Assembly: GCA_014380605.1 (NCBI GenBank)
Contig: JACMJO010000109.1
Coordinates: 1 to 9,677, forward strand
Direction of reading: 5' to 3'
From: Fimbriimonadaceae bacterium
Lineage (GTDB): Bacteria; Armatimonadota; Fimbriimonadia; Fimbriimonadales; Fimbriimonadaceae
DNA: 9,677 nt
Below, one piece after another: positions 7,001 to 9,677 of this stretch. The notes under the pieces were generated by a model. It did no database searches and was not told the DNA's origin. It worked only from the letters and a program-made list of their open reading frames with translations. The position numbers were made by a program, and so were the translations under genes. Numbering within the stretch: position 1 is the first letter of the stretch; each line of letters starts with the position of its first letter.

Positions 7001-9534
7001 ACAAACCCTCCGAACTTGGGCAGGAAGGAGCCATGGATAGGTTGTGTGGGCAAGTGCCTCGCGTCGAACGCCCTGCGAAGCGTGGTCGTCACATCCTCGA
7101 TCTTAATGAAGGACTTTGGGCCGCGCGACGTGATGGACTTCGCAAATGCCCCTGCGAAAGCGCTTCCTTGGCCAGGCTGGCCGTCCGGCACTCGGCCGAT
7201 TCCGGAGGCAATCACATACCTGCAGGGAGTGCTTAGTTGCTTTACAAAGTCTTCGCGTTCTTCAAGCGTGGCCTCGCCTGGCGCTCTAGATTGGAATTCT
7301 GACCATGCCTTCCGAGCCTCTGTTAAGAATTCGCCCCCGGAGCATGCATCGATAACCAAGAGGATCTGGCCCTCGTTATTCATCTTCATCATCGTCGCCA
7401 AGGACTTGTAGAAGATCCGGTCTCGTAATTTCGCGTTTTCCGCATTTGCGCCCGTTCCTTTCAAAGCAAAGAAGCCGCCTGCCTGCGCTGAGGCATGCCC
7501 GACAACATAGATGAGAAGCTGTTCGCCCTTCCTCAGGTCTCTTATCGACTCGTGAAGCTCCTGCATGATCGGGAGGTAATCGGTATTGACCCTTCGCTCG
7601 ACGTCGAACCCACACCCGCTTAGGGCGTCACCAACCAACTTGCCATCAACCTGCGGATTGTTCAACTTCGGCCACATCTGCTTCTGATCGAAAGTGTCAT
7701 TGATGATAAGGATCGCCTTGGACTTCGGTTGGCGAATCGTATCGGGGATAGGCGAATTGGGTGGCGCGCTGGCGGCAGCTGACTTGGCCGAGGCTACTTG
7801 ATACTCATACCATCGCCCTTCGACCCGGCCGTAGTTCACGTCTTCTTGCGAAATCATGGAACTGGCGAGGTCGATCTCCGCGAATGCTCCTTCTTTATCT
7901 CCCTGATCAAACTTCGCCTGAGCCAATCGAAATCGAAGCCAACCCTCGGTGTGTCTTCTGAATTTGACGCCGCCATCGCTTTCGTTCTGATCACGGGGCT
8001 TCGTCATCTCTGCCAAGCAGCCATCCCAATTCGCCATCGCCTCTTCTTTCCGGCCAAGCAGGTATTGGGCGTCAGCGAACCGGTAATAAAAGAGGTGCGA
8101 ATTGCCGTTAAGGGTCGGAAGCAACCTGGCCTTAACCTTTTCCCCCAGAGCAAGGGCAGTTTCTGGGTCGCCCTGGCTTTCCACAAGACCGCCGAGTGCC
8201 TGATTGGCGAGGCTCGCTATATGTTGTTCTGCGCCATCTTGGGTTGGCTTCAGGCCGATGACTCTCGTCGCCAGCTTCGGGTCGGCGATTAACCTTTCCA
8301 GGAGATCGACGTACATTTGGGTGCTTAGGGCGTCCGCGATCGGGCCGAGGCCGCCGTCCATTCCGTCGGCAATCAGGGATTGGGACGAAAAGTTCAGAAC
8401 CTCAAAGTAGCCGCGCGAATGAAGAGTCAGCCCTGCCAGCATTGCGAGGGAATTCCGGATCGAGGCTTGAGCGAAAATGTCCCAGTACCATGGGTCTTTG
8501 GAGCGAGCTCCCTTATCGACCTGTGCTCCCACCATCACCTGGGCCAGATCGGTAATGGGGTTGAAACTCTCCGGATCGTGCGCAACCGCTGTGCCGGTCT
8601 CTATCGCTCGTTTTGCGATGCCCAAAATGAGCTTTGCCCTCGTGTCGCCGATCATTTCCGCCCAATGTAGGGCTACTTTCAAAATCGCAAGATTCTCAGG
8701 GTTTGCGGCCCAGTACATCATGGCCAGGTCGAATGCTTCGTTCCAAAGCCTTTCCCCTTTAAGCATTGAGTTCAGCCGGACGAACGTTTCAATATCGCCT
8801 GGCTTGGTGGCATTCGCCATGGCGCTGTGAATCTCAGCGCTTTTACCCTTTGAAAGAGAGACAAACTCGGACAATCCAGTGGCTCCGTCGCTCCATTTGA
8901 GCTTAAGGGTCATAGGCAAGGATGCGTTCTTGATTTTTAGCTCGCTCACGGCCTGGATGGAGATGATCGCGATCATGAGGTCCATCGAAACCTCTCCCGA
9001 CTTCTTGCCAACGAGGGGGACGGTCAGCACCTCCTCCTTATCGATCACAAGGATAGCCTTTACGGGTGTCCCTTCCATTCGAGAATTCCATTCCAGCCGA
9101 AGATAGTTGCCGCGTATCGCGCCTCCGTCTGCGGGAAATACGGGCGTCTCACCTCCGCGGCCCTGACCCCCTCGCTCCAGGAATGCGAGAACTTCATTTG
9201 CGAACTGTCTCAGGGGAGGTGTGTCGTGAGGTTTCAAGGGGCTAGTCTTGTCGATGGTTTCCCGGCCCCGTGACGAGAGTATCGAACAAGTTCCGCCAGC
9301 GCTAATGATCAGCCTGTCGCCGACGTAAACCGGTATGCCCAGGTGCCTCTTCGGAATGAGGCTCACCGACATCTTCTTGCCTTCCCGGGTTCCCTGGATA
9401 TCGACGCTTCCCGTAACATTCGTGACAATGCCGTAGAACCCTTGTTTTAAAGCTTCGTTCTGGGGCTCCTGGGGGGCAATGGCAAAGAGGCAGGCAGCGG
9501 CGAAAACGACAGCTTTTGTCCACCGCTGAAACAT
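6985..9534 (-). CDS. Exported FecR-like / TPR-like / caspase-like (peptidase C14 type) protease
   Basis: This 849-residue protein begins with a signal peptide (MFQRWTK then a hydrophobic run to about 20). A FecR-like beta domain follows (about 34-95, 'GIVTNVTGSV' ... 'VYVGDRL'), then an Ig-like strand-rich region (about 129-228). A long helical region (about 230-582) has TPR-like units at 264-308, 481-512 and 530-560. A Pro/Ala/Ser-rich linker (583-606) precedes a caspase-like domain (607-849). In that domain 'AILIIN' is the first core strand, 'GDALSGCGFDV' the usual helix-turn, 'YVVGHA' carries His680, 'LVIDACSGG' carries Cys731, 'RYVIASG' and 'GSAFAGAF' follow, and the chain ends in 'GGFVWLP'. 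The His-Cys spacing of 51 is normal for the family. Asp729 suggests a preference for Arg or Lys at the cleavage site, as in metacaspases. The motif is GHA rather than the common GHG. The signal peptide places the protease outside the cytoplasm, which is unusual for bacterial caspase-like proteins. Its stop lies within the start of the CHASE2 gene, so the two are probably co-translated. No clear Shine-Dalgarno precedes its ATG. Confidence 0.88.
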   Translation of the reverse strand: MFQRWTKAVVFAAACLFAIAPQEPQNEALKQGFYGIVTNVTGSVDIQGTREGKKMSVSLIPKRHLGIPVYVGDRLIISAGGTCSILSSRGRETIDKTSPLKPHDTPPLRQFANEVLAFLERGGQGRGGETPVFPADGGAIRGNYLRLEWNSRMEGTPVKAILVIDKEEVLTVPLVGKKSGEVSMDLMIAIISIQAVSELKIKNASLPMTLKLKWSDGATGLSEFVSLSKGKSAEIHSAMANATKPGDIETFVRLNSMLKGERLWNEAFDLAMMYWAANPENLAILKVALHWAEMIGDTRAKLILGIAKRAIETGTAVAHDPESFNPITDLAQVMVGAQVDKGARSKDPWYWDIFAQASIRNSLAMLAGLTLHSRGYFEVLNFSSQSLIADGMDGGLGPIADALSTQMYVDLLERLIADPKLATRVIGLKPTQDGAEQHIASLANQALGGLVESQGDPETALALGEKVKARLLPTLNGNSHLFYYRFADAQYLLGRKEEAMANWDGCLAEMTKPRDQNESDGGVKFRRHTEGWLRFRLAQAKFDQGDKEGAFAEIDLASSMISQEDVNYGRVEGRWYEYQVASAKSAAASAPPNSPIPDTIRQPKSKAILIINDTFDQKQMWPKLNNPQVDGKLVGDALSGCGFDVERRVNTDYLPIMQELHESIRDLRKGEQLLIYVVGHASAQAGGFFALKGTGANAENAKLRDRIFYKSLATMMKMNNEGQILLVIDACSGGEFLTEARKAWSEFQSRAPGEATLEEREDFVKQLSTPCRYVIASGIGRVPDGQPGQGSAFAGAFAKSITSRGPKSFIKIEDVTTTLRRAFDARHLPTQPIHGSFLPKFGGFVWLPK
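7006..7011 (-). promoter_or_regulatory. Shine-Dalgarno sequence deciding the TTG start of the CHASE2 gene
   Basis: GGAGGG on the - strand ends 5 bases before the TTG at 7000. It sits inside the last codons of the caspase-like gene (the Gly-Gly of the terminal 'FGGFVW'). Its spacing fits the TTG well and the downstream GTG at 6988 poorly (17 bases). Confidence 0.65.
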
Positions 9535-9546
9535 GGCACGAATGTT

Positions 9547-9552
9547 ACATTA
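9547..9552 (-). promoter_or_regulatory. Candidate -10 element for the protease-CHASE2 operon
   Basis: TAATGT (- strand) lies 12 bases before the ATG at 9534. A start 6-7 bases downstream would give a nearly leaderless mRNA, which would agree with the missing Shine-Dalgarno. No good -35 box is seen at the right spacing; the nearest TTTGCG matches poorly. Weak call. Confidence 0.2.
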
Positions 9553-9594
9553 CCTAGCGAAAAAGTGCGAGGCGCAAAGCGTTGCAATGGCAAA

Positions 9595-9677
9595 ATGATC
9601 GGAAGCGAATGTGTTTTCTTCGGAGAGCGTGATGCGGTAAAAGTTGAAGCCTTCTCTAGAAGATTAGCGTCACATAA
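9595..9677 (+). CDS. Possible start of a divergent gene, cut by the window edge
   Basis: An ATG at 9595 opens 27 codons without a stop to the right edge, beginning MIGSECVFFGERDAVKV. There is no convincing ribosome-binding site before it, the codon third positions are less GC-rich than in the neighbouring genes, and a - strand frame across the same bases is also open. If real, it would be divergent from the protease operon and share its 60-base promoter gap. It is too short to identify. Confidence 0.25.
   Translation, partial: MIGSECVFFGERDAVKVEAFSRRLASH

Noticed and set aside
6985..7606. A CHAT domain in place of a caspase-like domain at the protease C-terminus
   Set aside because: CHAT shares the fold and often goes with FecR and TPR parts. 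The compact order of core strand, GH motif, DACSGG 51 residues after the His, then SG and GSAF motifs fits the classical caspase/metacaspase pattern better. The choice rests on motifs only.
7798..8292. A 164-codon open frame on the + strand
   Set aside because: It is antisense to the helical region of the protease gene, and the protein shows no recognisable pattern.
9575..9580. The lipobox-like Cys15 in the protease signal peptide region codes here as a TTG/GCA-type context further down; lipoprotein anchoring was considered
   Set aside because: Cys15 (codon near 9490) sits in the middle of the hydrophobic run after AAA, without the Leu expected at -3, so ordinary signal peptidase cleavage near residue 20 is more likely. 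The bases at 9575-9580 themselves hold nothing notable.
9450..9677. An open - strand frame running from the right edge past the protease start
   Set aside because: It overlaps the signal peptide coding region in another frame, has no start in view and a Ser/Pro-rich shadow-like composition. An upstream gene running this far into the protease gene is unlikely.
1..9677. CRISPR arrays, insertion sequences, tRNA/rRNA genes and attachment sites
   Set aside because: I saw no regularly spaced repeats, transposase or integrase frames, or structured RNA gene patterns; the window is almost entirely filled by the four long genes.

Overview
The window is a bacterial segment of moderately high GC. It is almost fully coding and carries four long intact reading frames in two convergent pairs. 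Frames are tightly packed (4-bp and 16-bp overlaps) and one gene appears to use a TTG start with a strong Shine-Dalgarno. There are no ribosomal, tRNA or other marker genes, so the organism cannot be fixed. Exported FecR/caspase proteins, CHASE2 proteins and large secreted FN3 proteins occur together in Armatimonadota, Planctomycetota and Cyanobacteria-like lineages. An armatimonad-like source is a guess of low confidence.

Left half, + strand: a very large beta-rich protein of unknown function (frame open at the left edge, to 2750) overlaps by ATGA a 920-residue protein built from about six fibronectin type III-like units (2747-5509). Three of the middle units are expanded by basic or helical inserts. 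Both look like extracytoplasmic structural or adhesive proteins, but no enzyme motif is visible in either.

Right half, - strand: an 849-residue exported protein (9534-6985) combines a FecR-like N-terminal domain, an Ig-like beta region, helical/TPR-like repeats and a C-terminal caspase-like protease domain with a clear His680/Cys731 pair. Its stop overlaps the start of a 467-residue CHASE2 membrane protein (7000-5597). That protein keeps the whole extracytoplasmic CHASE2 sensor and three following membrane helices but has no cytoplasmic kinase, cyclase or GGDEF output domain. The pair reads as a membrane sensor translationally coupled to an extracytoplasmic caspase-like protease. This is the most interesting part of the window.

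The two pairs converge on an 87-base spacer with a small hairpin and short repeats. To the right of the protease gene, 143 bases hold its presumed promoter and possibly the first codons of a divergent gene that leaves the window. No CRISPR array, insertion sequence, attachment site, tRNA or rRNA was seen.
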